Source of the DNA: Erythrocercus mccallii | Taxonomy: Eukaryota > Chordata > Aves > Passeriformes > Dicruridae | DNA: 64,000 nucleotides | Direction of reading: 5' to 3' | NCBI GenBank assembly: GCA_013397435.1 | Contig: VZRG01000270.1 | Span: 62,001-126,000 of the forward strand | Shown here: positions 27,201 through 40,095 of the stretch, piece by piece | How the letters are laid out: every line of letters begins with the position of its first letter | Numbering within the stretch: position 1 is the stretch's first letter | Position numbers and translations under genes: made by a program | Notes under the pieces: generated by a model | Seen by the model: the letters and a program-made list of their open reading frames with translations, nothing else | What the model was told of the DNA's origin: nothing | Databases searched by the model: none

Positions 27201-29654
27201 TGCAAAGATAGTGTATTTTTAAAACTATTATTCTGCATCCTTTCCTCTAGAATTTATCTGAATGAACAATGGACTCATCTCTGGTAAATTGTTACATACA
27301 CCCAACCTACGCTGGCCTTGATAAAGCTTAGGATATTTTGAATGAATACCAAAATTTATCAGGGTTTGAGAAAATTTAAGTGTGTGTCCTGAGCTAGTTT
27401 AAATTGTCTTTGTACTCATTGAGAAGAAAAAATCATATCCAAGGGGACACTCATCATGCCTTATTACCATAAGTAACTAAGACAAACAGAAGTTAAAATG
27501 TAAAGCCAATAACTGCCCCTAAATGTACTCATTGCTCTTGTGCAGGGAGTACAATGATAATGTTTGCTGCTTCTTCAGAGCAAGGGAAAGGTGCCCCATA
27601 TCACTCTTAGGTCATGCTGTGTCAGCAGATGCACTTAATGCTGGAAACTTCAAGTGGTTAAAAAACCCTGATCAGTTCCATAATCAAGGCTTACTCTTGA
27701 AAAACATTATTTTTCAGTAACAATTTCCTTTGTATATGTTGATTTGCTGCTATTCCATTTTTACATCTTAGAGTTCAATTTTAAGACCTTTTCCTACAAA
27801 AAAAAGCAGATCCCAAATTTCACAGTTAAAAAAAAAGGAAGCTGAATTTTTCAAATTGGAATTATCCCAGCAACTTGAACTGAAAAAAAATTACATGCTA
27901 TAAAATCATGACTATTAGCAGCAGCACCGTTGATTTACGTGATGAGAAGAAATGGCTGAATGCATAAATGCAAATCTGTGGGATGGGTTCTGCCTTTCTT
28001 AAGTAATTCTGAAGTCTTTCTAAATGAGAGAGGCACTTCACATTCTCTTATGTTATATTCTCCTTTCATTCTTGCTGCTTCTAATTTTTCTTTGTTTCTT
28101 TGTTTCTTTACGCTTTTTCCACAGCTCTCAATTATCACTACTCATTTTTACAGTCTCTTCTTTCATAACTTCTGCACTACTGACCATCTGTTTCCTGTTC
28201 CCTGTCAGTCTCACTTAAGCCTGACTTTTCTTCAGCAATGAACTGTCCTCCAGCAGAGGTAGCAATCAACAAGATTGATGTCTGCAGCTTTCCCAGTCAC
28301 TAAGACCCTAGTGTCCTAGTCCTGTTCTCACTTCCCTCCTTTCCTCAGGCCATTTTGGTTTCTTCCCATACCACCACCAAGTTGTTTTAATCTACCTTCA
28401 CCTACATCTTCCATCTAATGTTCACTTCTGGTGCTACATGGCAGCTTATTACAAATAGCTGCAGTGTTCAACTTAACATTTCTTCAATGTTTTCGCATTT
28501 CAGTGGACTTCCTTTAGCTATAGGTTTCCTTGGCTGTTTCCTGCTGATGACTTTACTTTTCAAGCTATGCTTCATCTCCTAACCTCCAACTGTAGATCAG
28601 TTTTTGCACATTGATACGGCTACATCATCAATATATATATTTTTTTAAAAGCAATGACTCATGTAAAAAGAATTCCAATTATAAAATTAATGTTTTCTTT
28701 TTACCTAATGTGTTCCACCTGTTGAGCTGGGGGAATTATTTTACAAAAAGTCACTTTTTAAATGTAATATTCACTAAATGCTTTCATTAAAGGTTTTTAG
28801 AAACATATATGTGATGATGACTGCATTTTGGGTTACCTTTTTGCTTATTTTTAATGGGAGTTATATGGATGTCTGTGCTTATTCTTAATAATATTTAAGA
28901 TATATTTTAATATTTTAAAAATTTTTCATAGACCAGTAGGCAGAGAGTATAGCTAAGTGTTCTGCACTCCATGGTCATCAACTAAAAAGGGAAAAATTAG
29001 AATAGAAATTAGTTGCATATGATAGTTATTATTCTTCTACTTTTTTAGATGTCTTTTCAGTACATTAAAAGGATGGATTGGGTTATTCCTGTGGAGCTAA
29101 GACTACCTATTGATCTGCAATCAAATTACCTTGAACTAATATCACAGATTTTTTTGCAGGAGGCGATAACTGAGTTTATGCCTGAATTAAACTGATGGAT
29201 AAAAACTTGATAAGAATTCCAGTCTCTGCATAGCAAATACCATCAGATCAAGGAAAACAGTTTGTTCATTCACTGATTGTATCAGGTCATATTTAATATT
29301 GTGACATCCACAAGGTTATAGAGATACTACAGAATTTCAGTATTATGGCATTATTATTAGATTATGAAATGTTAGATTTTTCTTCAGGAGTTTCATAAAG
29401 AAGGAAACATATGTCTAGGATATAATATTTGAGAGTTTTGATGATATTTTAAATGCATACACATAACATGTATATTTGCAAAAAATTTAGAATGACAAGC
29501 AGTATGTTTTATAAGAAAATGTACCATAGAGTAGCCAATTGATATTAATTCCTTTTTTTTCCTACTATTTAGTTCTAATTTGTTCCAATATTTTGTCTAA
29601 AAGATAAGAGAGATAAAAAGCAAGCAGATGCTAACTGTGTTGCTTAGGGTCTGG
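24254..29654. other. Intron 5 block without recognised genes
   Basis: AT-rich intronic DNA. Around 26470-26520 there is an E-box CCAGGTGG followed by an MEF2-like CTATTTATATT and a FOX-like TTGTAAAAATAAC, but nothing firm enough to call. Confidence 0.55.
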
Positions 29655-29709
29655 TCCTGCACCGCTGAAGTCAATGGAAGCCTTGTCATTGACTTCAATA
29701 GGAGCAGGA
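29655..29709. repeat. Nested fold-back repeat, possible MITE relic
   Basis: An inverted repeat has an 11-bp perfect inner stem (TGAAGTCAATG at 29666-29676, CATTGACTTCA at 29687-29697). An outer 6-bp stem pairs TCCTGC (29655-29660) with GCAGGA (29704-29709). The phrases GACTTCAATAGGAGCAGGAT are reminiscent of common sauropsid fold-back repeats, but the family is uncertain. Confidence 0.5.
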
Positions 29710-32689
29710 TTTGAACCTCATGCTCTATCAGAACACACAGGAACAAAAGCAATGGGCGCTCTGTCATCCTGAAAGGAAATTTTAACTTCATATTGTATTT
29801 AGAGTCTATGTCAGGTTTTTGTGCATCAGTTTGTGACGAATGTAATTCGGATTTTTTTGTATAGTATACTAAAAATATGTTGTTGTTGCTTTTTTTCTCT
29901 CAAATGCATATCAGAACTCTTGCCTGACCAGCTCTATCATAAAAGCTTTTTTGGAAGAGATAGAATATTTTTTGCCAAGAAAGTAATTTTTCTCTATAAA
30001 AACTATGTGAATTTTACAATAGTTAGAAGTGAAAAGAATGGGAAGCTACCCTCTAGTGTAACTACACAAAGATAAAGTAAAGCTTCCGCTTCACAGAAAC
30101 AGAGCTCCAAATTAGAAATGGTCTGATTAAGCTATGTATGTTGGATGTTTTGTGGCAACCTGCTCAGAGAAGCATGACAGCCGCAGGGCTATTGACTTTC
30201 CTGTGTGCTGAGCTATTGAGAAAGCAGGTTATGTCACCATGGTCTAATGTACACTACTCAAGAATAATTTCACCAGCTGCACAATAAAAAACTATGTACT
30301 TGAGGAAGAAAATGAGCAACACAAAGTACAGTTTAGCCATGGAAAGGAGGGATTGCTTTACTGATGTCACACAAAGGACTAGGAGCCCCTTTTTTCTTTT
30401 AAAGACCAGTTATCTTCTCAATATTTATGAGTTGAACCAATAAAAAACAATGATGAAAAATTAATCCTGATCTAAAAAAGCAAGTATATGTGTTAACATC
30501 ACACTGTCTATGACCAGTCTCTGAAAGGTCTCTAAAATTAAAGAGCTGTACTTTTGACACCCTCTGGGTGACTTTTTAAACCCTCATAAATATGACTATC
30601 TTCTTCTTTCATTTCATCCATAGTTAGATTTTTTTCTCATGGCCACAAGTTCTTTTCAGCAGTGTAGAAACTCTTTGCACTTTATTATACTTTTTGGTAA
30701 CTTTAATACATAGTTCTGTGATGACCCAGCTAGTGCCAAAGATTTCAAGATAGCTGCACTACAAAGACAAGTCACTTGATATATTTATACTTGGTGATAC
30801 ACATTCTAGAGCAGCTAATTAACTTATGTACAAAGAATATACAACTCCAAAGGCCTTTGATTTTCACAGCAGAACATCTCCAGATCTTCCTTTTACTGCT
30901 TCCTGTGAACTGTAGTATGGTAACTGGATGCGGGCTATAAATAAATGCAGGCCATCCTCAATAGGAACTCTGAACTCAGTGTTGTTTGTTTGTTTTAGAC
31001 CTTTTGAAGAATTGGAGTGCCATTGTCATTAGAATAAATAAAACCTTTTAGGTGCTCAGATGCTTTTTCAATGAGAAATGAACATCACTGTTCAAAGGCA
31101 CTATTGCAAGTTTATAAGTGCTACCAAATGTGAAATCCTAATTAAGGTCGAATGCAGTGAATTAAAAAAATTCTGAGACTATAACATCTCTATATAGTGA
31201 AGCATTTGATGAGAGCATGGCATGGAGCCAACCTACTGTAGTGACTCCTGTGGAAATCTTTTGAAGAGAGAAGATAGCTTGTATAGGGAGAGCTAAAGTT
31301 TCTCCAATAAGCTTAAATGATGCCATGTAGAATTGTCCAGCAATTTAAGACAGTGTATTTCCAGTTTACTTATCTTTTATATGTAATCTCTTCAGAAATA
31401 GAGTCAGAGATTATGCTGCTTCTCTTTTGGAGTACATCATATTTTATTCTGTTGCTTATTTTATATTTGTTGTGTGTGCCAATAAACCTCCTTTTTTAGA
31501 AGGGAAAACAGATTTGGCTAAATGGGCCCTCAGTGGAAAAATACAAGTCTTCCTCTTCCGGCCCATGGTCTTCTGGCAGTTTAGAGAGTATTAATGGCCC
31601 AAGAATAAATGATTCACCTCTGGCAGGAAAGGGTGAAGATAGACAAATTCTGTGAAGAGCTGGCTATGATCTTTCTGATCATAGTGGACTAATAAGGAAG
31701 GGAGACATCTCCCTTAATAAAGCATCGCTGACTTACCCACTATGACAACCCATGGGTGTCAGCAGATTTTTCAGGTACTGGAATAATCTCAATAATTAAT
31801 AGCCTGCACAATTTTTTGCCAACTTTGGCATGTTGCTGCCCTGTGTAGTTTCTTCTGCTTTGTATGTGATAGAACCAGCCCCAACTCCATAGGGCATATT
31901 TGTAATTGAATAGTTGTATCTACAACTCTTCAGTGTATGTATTGTTTTGTACAGTTAAGCATTTCTGTAGTCTTTCCCTGTAACAGTCAAAATATCTAAT
32001 TAGTTCTATTTCTAGAGAGAACTCCCTGGGCAATTTACTGAGGAAGCCATGGTTGAAGGCTGCAAATTGACAACAATAAAAGTGTTATCCCAAGTTCAAT
32101 AGTTAATGTTAAGATAGGAGATACTGATTATCTTTTTCTTTGCTTCGTTAGTGATGAATGGAAGCAAATTTGATGCAGACAGCAATCTGGTGGAATGATG
32201 CAGAGCTATCTATGAAAACATCTGTACTAATCCACCAATGCAGTAAATTATAGCTACAAGCAGACGACATTGATCCAAGAGGATCATTAACAGCTTTAAC
32301 CAACTGATCCAAGTAATAGGGTAAATGAGAGAACATTATCAAGATCTGATTTTTACAGCTGTCAACTACAATTGCTAAAACATGGTTACCACTTCCTCTC
32401 AACTTCAACCATTTTATGACTTAAAATTAGTGTATCCTATTGTGGTCAGACAACAAGGATCAATGAAATGGTAAAATACGCAGGAAAAAAAATTGCCCAG
32501 TGATCATGCCCTCCATTTACCAGGAGGTCAGTCACAAAGGGAGAGATAATTGCTGCAAGCCAGCAAAATTAATCAGAGATGAGCCAGAAAGAATGATGTA
32601 TGTTCTGTGACAAAGTACATGACAGAGATGTGCGTATAAACCTGTAGCTACTTGCCTTGTTGAGGACACAAGGACAAGAGAAGGAGACG

Positions 32690-32800
32690 TGAAAAACAAT
32701 TAGCATGGCTTCAGAGTGAGCAGTTCTTAATTATCCATAACGTGTCGACATCAGATAATTAGTGTCCCAATTTTTAACAATATTTGGTCATTAACTACAG
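32690..32800. promoter_or_regulatory. Candidate homeodomain-motif cluster
   Basis: Several homeodomain-type cores occur within about 100 bp: ACAATTAGCATG, TTCTTAATTATCC, CAGATAATTAGTG and GGTCATTAACT, with the rare CpG-containing ATAACGTGTCGAC between them. No repeat signature was recognised. AT-rich DNA produces such cores by chance, so confidence is low. Confidence 0.2.
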
Positions 32801-33333
32801 TAGAATAAGAAAGATCAAGAACAGAGCCATTTGTCTGAGCTAAGTGTTACATAATGGTGTCTACATGTGAACATAATACAACTAAATCATGCTCATGGTA
32901 ATGATACAGAAATCGTCTTACTGTGGGAGCAATATAAATGTCCTAAATTCAAGCTTACAACAAGCTGCTTTTTATGTTTCCATAAGGTATTTTGTTTGTG
33001 TCGGCAGCCTGCAAAATAAGTAACTCTTTAGTGATACCTGTAGTTTTAAACTCCCTGACTTGCTGCTTTTTGTTTATACATTTTCATTTTCACAGCAAGT
33101 GTCATAAGTCTTATGACTCAAACCATTTTAATATTAATACTAATTAAGAAAAGGTCATTTCTAGCTCAATTTTCTAAGCATCCAAGACTCTGGGAGCATG
33201 CTAAATGCACATCTCTTATGAAAATTTTTCTTCAGCTCCTTTATCCTCTGTCAACAGTTTTGACCGTTTTTAATTATGTTTGACAGTGACGTGGAAATCT
33301 TAAGCTCTTACCTGTAGTCAATGGGCCAATAAA

Positions 33334-33359
33334 TACCTCATTCCTTACTGAATGAGGTA
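33334..33359. repeat. Perfect 10-bp inverted repeat
   Basis: TACCTCATTC (33334-33343) and GAATGAGGTA (33350-33359) flank a 6-base loop. A compact hairpin is possible on either strand, but there is no U-run beyond it and no evidence for a particular function. Confidence 0.8.
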
Positions 33360-33905
33360 ACTTGTGTGTCAGACACAAGAGAACCCACATGTGCAGAAAC
33401 ACAGACAACCTTAAGAAAAAATATTCACATAACTGCTAGAACTTTTCCAGTGTTAATGCAGGAAATTGTAAAAGTGCCTAATGAGATGTTTTGTATCTTA
33501 CTTCCATCTTGTTTCTGCTATATAGGAAAAGGAGAGGGAGAGAAAGGTACACACACATGTACATGCACACACACCTACATGTAGCTCCATCTTCTTTTAA
33601 TCACTCTTTCGTTTATCCTGTTAGTGTATTTTTCAGAATTTTTAATACAGAACTCACTTCCTCTTAAGTAGGTTTAAGATTAGGGATGAGGTCCTGTCAC
33701 TGTGATTCTTAGCTTTGCTTTGTATGATCCCTCCTAAACTCTCACCTGCATTTCAACAGCAGGTACAAAATTATCCATTGAATCTGGCGTTTTCTCTCAA
33801 ATGTGTGTATTTGCAGCAGCAGACCCTTCAGTTTCTGTATCTTCTGTCTCATGTCTGCTGATGGATTTATTTGCCATCTCTCCTTTTGACCTTTTCTATC
33901 TGTTG

Positions 33906-33937
33906 CTTGTTTGTTTGTTTGTTTTTTTTTTTTTTTT
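33906..33937 (+). repeat. (TTTG)n followed by T-run
   Basis: Four GTTT units run directly into about 16 T. Simple repeat. Confidence 0.9.
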
Positions 33938-35786
33938 GACCATCCCATTTCCTAATGCTTCGTGGAGAGCTCATATTTTTCCATAGCACCCAAACTCCTA
34001 TCAGGCAGTAGTGGCTGAGTCAGCAGAACAGATTCAAAGCTTATAAACCCTGATGCTTATGTGAAGAAATGGCATTTATTTCGCTAAAAAGTCTATTTAA
34101 GTTCATACAGCCTCTAATCATGGCTGTGAAATGAGGAATTGGATGCTAATATTTCAGAACCAATACAGTAATGATGTGTCTCTGTGGACCTCCTGTGGAA
34201 TTATTCCAAATATTCCCTTGTGTAGCTGAGATCAAAATTTCACCCTTAGTTCTAATTTTTTGTATTGCAGTTTAACTGATAATGAAGAGGGAAAAGTGTC
34301 ATTGCACTTTTTATTGTGTAGAGTTAATAACATTAGGTGTTCTAGGGCTAAACATTCTGCTCTTTGATGTTGGCATTAAACATTAGCATTTAAATCTTTG
34401 GTGGATATTTACATTATTGTAGTCAGTGGAGATTGATAGGTTTCTTTAGGGAGTGATTTGGAACAGGAGCCAAGTTTAGGAACTGTGCATCAACTCGTCC
34501 TTAATTACAGAGGAAGCGTTAGATTACCTTCCCTATTTAGCCACCTAAATTAACTGGCAAAAGTTGATAACTTGAATGCCCTCTTCTTCCCACCCCCGCA
34601 TACACAGATGTTAGTTTCTGCCACAATATTAACATTAAATATTTAAATGATTTTATTTATCTTCAAGAAAATGCTAAGCAAGCAAGCAAATTTTTAAAAT
34701 ACTTTATTTTCTGAGGGATTTTAAAACTCTGAAAAATAATTTGCTTTTCTTATTAGTAATTATGTTATGAAGAATCTTTGAAGCTGTTTACCAAGGAATT
34801 AATTAACTAAGGTGCTTAGTGAGAATATTCATATACACGTGTGTCCTAAAAATAGGGATATTTCACTTGATTGCAGTTTATAGCTTTAATGGTAAAAATG
34901 TTTTAAAAATATAAAATACTGTTCTGTGATTTATTTTTATTGTAATGCTAGTTAAGAGTCCCCATTAGGAGGGCAGCAAGTACCTTACAGCTTATTTTGC
35001 CTACAATAATGCAGTGATGGCCACCCATCAGTGTTACAACCTTCCATATAAAAAAATTAATTTGATCAGCCACGCAGTGGCACAGAACAATTACAGTGAG
35101 ATAACCTTCAGTGAGTAATAAATAGATAAAGTGAACTCCTTCACCAAACCCTTGGGAGCTGTTTCTCAATGTTTTCCCTAGCAGGTAGCCCAGCCTCTCA
35201 GAATATTGTCACATTCACAAGGCTTTGGAGGGTAAATTCTGTATACCAAAGAGACTACCTTTCAGACCTATACTGAGATGTTGGTGGTGATCTCTCAGGC
35301 AGACATGTCCCATGCCATTTAGATATCTGCAGATCTAAATTGATAGCTCAGACTGGGATACCAGCAGATAGGCAGTGGGACTCTTAAAGAAACTAATGGG
35401 TGTTCCCTGTTTACCAAAGCTAGGTCTGCTCAAAAGAGATCAGGATTCATCCTCTGTTCCTGGCATGTCAGGGCTCATGCTTGCAAAATTAACTTCTTTG
35501 TCTCTCAAAACAATGTTCCCATGTTGAGATTGACAGATTTATGCCCAGCTAGCTAAGCATGCTAACAAAATAACAGTATGGACAAACGTGTTCATACTCC
35601 ATTTTCAACTCTAGCCCAATTTACTTTACTAGATTAAGTTTACCAAGTCTCCTGAGGTAAATTTATAGATCAGGAGGTCTATAAAATTAGACTTCTTGCA
35701 AAATATTGTAATGAGCTAATCTCAAAGTGATAAACATATTCATAAAATCTGCACAGCTCCTTTTCTGGGGGGAAATATCACAACTG

Positions 35787-35805
35787 CCAACTTCAGTGAA
35801 GTTGG
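35787..35805. repeat. Perfect 8-bp inverted repeat with 3-base loop
   Basis: CCAACTTC and GAAGTTGG flank AGT. The loop is short; function unknown. Confidence 0.8.
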
Positions 35806-36839
35806 TAAACTGTTACTATGCCTCTCTTGGTCACATGGTCGTAGAAATTTTTGTGAATGTAGAACACTCCTGGGAACAATTATAGCTTGTTTCATAAATT
35901 CTGTTTTGTAAAAGGGTTATGCTTTCCATTGGACTCACAGAAAGTGCTTAAATTTGTAGTTCCTCTTTTTAAAGTTTGCATTATGTTTCAATACTGAATT
36001 AAATTTTCCTTTACTCCCTATGAAGCCTAGAGAAGGTAAACATATTCAGAGAATGTATAAAATTGTTTTGAAGCTATTGATAAAACACACAGAATTGTTG
36101 TTTCAAAATGTGGGAAGACGTCAAGGATATTTTTGATAGAAGAAATTAGGTAAAGAATTTCTAAAAAATGTTCTCTTACCTATTTATGCTCTAATTCAGA
36201 GTCCGTGATAAGTTTCTCTTTAACTCTCATAGGTATCTAAGCCATTTAAAATGACTACTAAGGACAAATAGGGTGGCACAAAATTGTTGTCCATTAAACT
36301 ACCTCTTGAACAGTCAGTATTATTCAGTATCACAACCTAGAGAGCAAGCACACATTAAAAAAGAAAGCATAAAGAGAACGTGGTAATTGTTGAACTTTTT
36401 TCATGCATTGATCCTTTTTCATATATTTTAACAATCTCAGATGTTACATCTAATATAAGGTTGTTTAGAAATTTTCTGTAAAAACCTGGGATTTCGGAAA
36501 TGCTTACCCATGTAAATGCTCAATTTTCCTCAAATATGAAATAAATACTTAGGAATTAGCATGAACTAGCTCTAAAAAAATTACTTGATCCTGTGGTTTT
36601 GAGGTTTTTTTCTGTCTTCAGAAGCACATGTGGTGTAATGTTTTGAACTTAATCGGTGCATCTCAGGGGGAGCTTTGGTGTAAAAGGAGTGGATTTTGAC
36701 CCATGTAGCTGTAGAAAGTAAAAGTCAGTGATCTCCATTAGACTGTATATCCCGCTGGGTAGTATCAGTTGCCCTTTTGTTATTGTAAGCTCTTTCTCTT
36801 ACTTTTACTGTTTAAATAAATATATTGAAGCCAAAGAGT

Positions 36840-37375
36840 TAATGACAAATTCAGGAAGTCTTGACTTAACGGTGATGAAGTGAGATGCGTTTTGTGCCAT
36901 TCAATGTACACAATTTATAGCCCCGTTTGATTACCGTGGCATGTCCTCTGCCTGTAAGGATTGCACCCGGGGGACCAGTCAACTTATTAATTCATCACTT
37001 GCTGCCTTTCATGGTGCAATAGCCCTTTACAACCTACAAGCAGAGAGATCCTGGAGTCTGAAGGCTGCTGGCCGACTGGTTCCACTCTAGCTGCCCCTTT
37101 GTGTGCCGGCACAATGCTGGTAACTTTTCCCTGGGCTCCTCTTTCTCAGAGGCCGCCTTACCCTCCTTTTGTTTTACAACAGGAGCATGGTTACAGGGAC
37201 TTCCAGGGAGAAACGGCCTTCCACAAGTTAACCTGTAGCTTTTTTAACTGTCTTTTGATTTATCTGTCACCTGATACATCAGCAATGAATAATTTTCATG
37301 GAAGGTGCACTTTAATTACCTTCCCATTTGACTAGCATTATCATGCCCTATCTAGGTAATTAATCTCACAAAGTA
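36840..37375. promoter_or_regulatory. Candidate conserved noncoding element or enhancer
   Basis: About 530 bp that stands out from the surrounding AT-rich intron by more balanced composition, no repeat signature and a dense set of developmental transcription-factor-like motifs. The 3' third (37245-37370) has a TGATTTATCTGTCACCTGAT segment (MEIS-like CTGTCA beside an E-box CACCTG), a near-palindromic ATGAATAATTTTCAT, TTTAATTACC and GGTAATTAATC homeodomain-type cores. The middle carries CCCGGGGG and GCCGGC GC-rich pieces. EPHA7 is a patterned neural gene, so an intronic enhancer is plausible. This is inferred from texture only. Confidence 0.35.
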
Positions 37376-37499
37376 TCCAATTTCAGTCTTTATTGCTGGC
37401 AGGCAGGCCTTCTGAATTATATGTGCTTGAATGGGCATCAGGTCTGTTGTTAAACCAAACAGGCCATGAAACAAATTTTGGGTCCTTTCTTTATTTCTG

Positions 37500-37575
37500 G
37501 TGGGTTTTTTTGGTGTTTGTTTTGGTTTTTTGGTTTTTTTTTGTTGTGTTTTTTTTGTTTGTTTGTTTGTTTTTC
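37500..37575 (+). repeat. T/G-rich low-complexity tract with (GTTT)n
   Basis: About 75 bp of T with single or paired G, ending in four GTTT units. The short open frames here are Phe/Trp/Val-rich products of the low complexity. Confidence 0.88.
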
Positions 37576-39857
37576 CCTTAGCGTAATGGGTTCATACAGA
37601 TGTTGTCGTCTAGTTGCTTTTGTTGACATAGATGAGATTTGCATGATGTAAAGCAGGAAAGGGCAATGGTAGAAAATGGTGGCTGATAAAAAATAATTTA
37701 AAGCACATATCATAAAAGTCAGTCAGTCTCTGAAGAAATAGCTAGCAGGTTGTGAAACTAGGTACCAAAAATAATCTTTTTTTTGCTCTTGAATGATGTA
37801 TAACTATCACAGTATGAGCTCTGTATGCCAAAGAGTTACTTTGTAGAACTCATGTGCTCGCAGGATAAATTAGAAGTCCTCCTCCCAATATCAGGTTAAG
37901 GATTTCAAATTGTGTTCAGATTTGTGTTTCATTGCCCTGTGGGTGAGATAGAACTTTAAAAAATGTAGTATTGAAACAGAAGATTAAATACCTTGGCTAT
38001 AAATTTGCAGGCGAGGTTATTCTTTTTTCTTATGTCTGTCTCATTAAAAAATGGTGAAGAGCTAAGGTGTTTGGAAAACTGAAAAACAGTTGCCTCAGTG
38101 GTTAAAAATAAATAATTGCATGGTGCAAATCTTTCATTTGGTTGCCTGCAGTTTAGACACAGTGAGTATTTTGGAAATACCTTTCTAATATTTCTGAAAG
38201 TGTTTTTTTCCTTCTCTGTTTCCTCTCAGTTTCTTTCTCATTTCCTAATGAAAAAAAAGTTTATTTTTTTCAAAGGTTTTGACAGAAAAAAAAATTCTGA
38301 TGCAGCTGAAAATCCTTGAGAATTTTCACAAGTCCATTTCTTGGAAATAAATTTACTCGCTTTATCACTGAAGCTGATGAAGTAGCGTGTTAGTTAAGTT
38401 TCATGTTTTGAGTACAGAACAGAATGGATGGATTAGAAAGAAAAAGGTATTAATAAAATATGAGGATTTGTGAGGGAAATTATGAAATCTTAAAATAATA
38501 GGATTTTTCGTTGTTGTGGTTTTTAAGTTGGCCAAAGCAATCTGTATGATGCTTATAACTAAAAGCCATTGAAAGAAGCAGACAGCTTTTCAAAGGCACA
38601 ATTGAACTTGTAACACAGATTTTTTCATAACAGGACTTCTTAAATATCATTTTATTATGTGACAGATTATTTTCTTATTTAATGGAGGTATATTTTTTTT
38701 GTTTTAAATCAAAAGTTCTCCATACATGGGAAAAATTTGTATAATTGTGGTTTATGCTTAGAATTATTTTAAGGTTAAAAATCTGAAAATATTTAAGTGG
38801 ATATAAGTGGAGACAAGTGCGTTTAACCATGTAACTCTCGCTTGTACCACTTTGAACTTCAGAAAATTGGAACAATAAACAGCATGGAGATTGATACTGG
38901 AATGCAGAATCTTTCACCTTTAGGTCACCGATTCAAATTCAGTAAACCAGTGATCAAAAATTGTTACCATATGAAAGTTGTTTGTGAACTGTGTGGAATT
39001 TAAATTATCTCAGTTCATTTTCTTCTTCATAAACTTCATCATAAGCAAGGCTTTTGGCAGCCGCTCAAAAGAGACGTTAAGATTAAAGGACCATAACCCA
39101 GTAAACTTTTCACTCCTGGTCATGATCCTTTCAGGTGAACATAGTGGCTGGAGAGTTTTAGGTTGCTGATACGAATTGTACTTATTCTTTGGATAAAGAC
39201 AAAACTTTAGTAGTTTTTTTTTTCCCTTTAAATAGCATATTTTAATTAATTTGTGTCTTCAGAGGCAGATTCTGACCCAGTGTTTTAGATTACCAGTCTC
39301 ATGGGTGCTCCTGTAGCTTGAATTACATTCAAACGAAAACCATTCGTTGAATATAAAGAGAAAACAATTGACTGCCTTTTCTTTTTAAGCAGCTTTAGCA
39401 AATGATAAACAGAGCTCTTCAGGAAAGAACATATTTTGGTAGTTACCAAATGGGTCCTGCCAGATATTCAGACATGTATTGAGAGTGTAGTAGCTCTTTT
39501 CAGTCACAGGAATATAAAAAACCTTGGAAAAAACCTTTAAAGGACCTGAGTAAAGTATGGTCATTTGCAGAGCATGAAGGATCTTTTCCAGGTGCCAAGC
39601 TGCTGAGCTGTAGCTTTGCTGCTGACTTCCAAGAGATATGTAATATTTGGTCTGAAAGTATAAGTGTTCTCAAGTTGAGCAGCTGGTGTTGAGACAAGAT
39701 ACAGTGTGCTTAATTAAGCTCTCTCAAAGTATGTTGCTTTAACAGCTTTCTTCAGAATGGTGATGGAGCAAAAACCATATACAAAATAGCCATTTTGAAA
39801 GGTCGTTTTAAGGTACTGTACAACAGCTCTTGTCTGTTAAGAAGAGAATGGTCTTCT

Positions 39858-40095
39858 GGTTCAGGCAGTGGACTGCGGCACTTGAGATCCGTGATAAATT
39901 ACATAGTCATTCCCATAGGCATCTTGTGTTACTTTGGATAAATGACTTAATCTCTCCATGACACTGTTCTTCATGAGAAGAATAAGGATAATGGAACTTC
40001 TTTGCATCAAAGAAGCATTGTGAGGAAAAATCCATTAATGACTGTAAGGCGTTCAGATACTATTTTGCTAGTGGCTTTATAAATACAAAGATAGG
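39858..40095 (+). mobile_element. Ancient MIR/L3-like element
   Basis: This is a highly diverged interspersed repeat. It contains a MIR-like core (GGATAAATGACTTAATCTCT, then a counterpart of the TGTAAAATGGGGATAAT block as GAATAAGGATAATGGAACTT, then CATTGTGAGGAAAAATCCAT). It ends with an L3/CR1-like 3' module, CTGTAAGGCGTTCAGATAC, and GTGGCTTTATAAATACAAAG, which resembles the amniote GCGCTATATAAATGCAAAG tail. The exact family cannot be fixed by eye. Confidence 0.55.
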
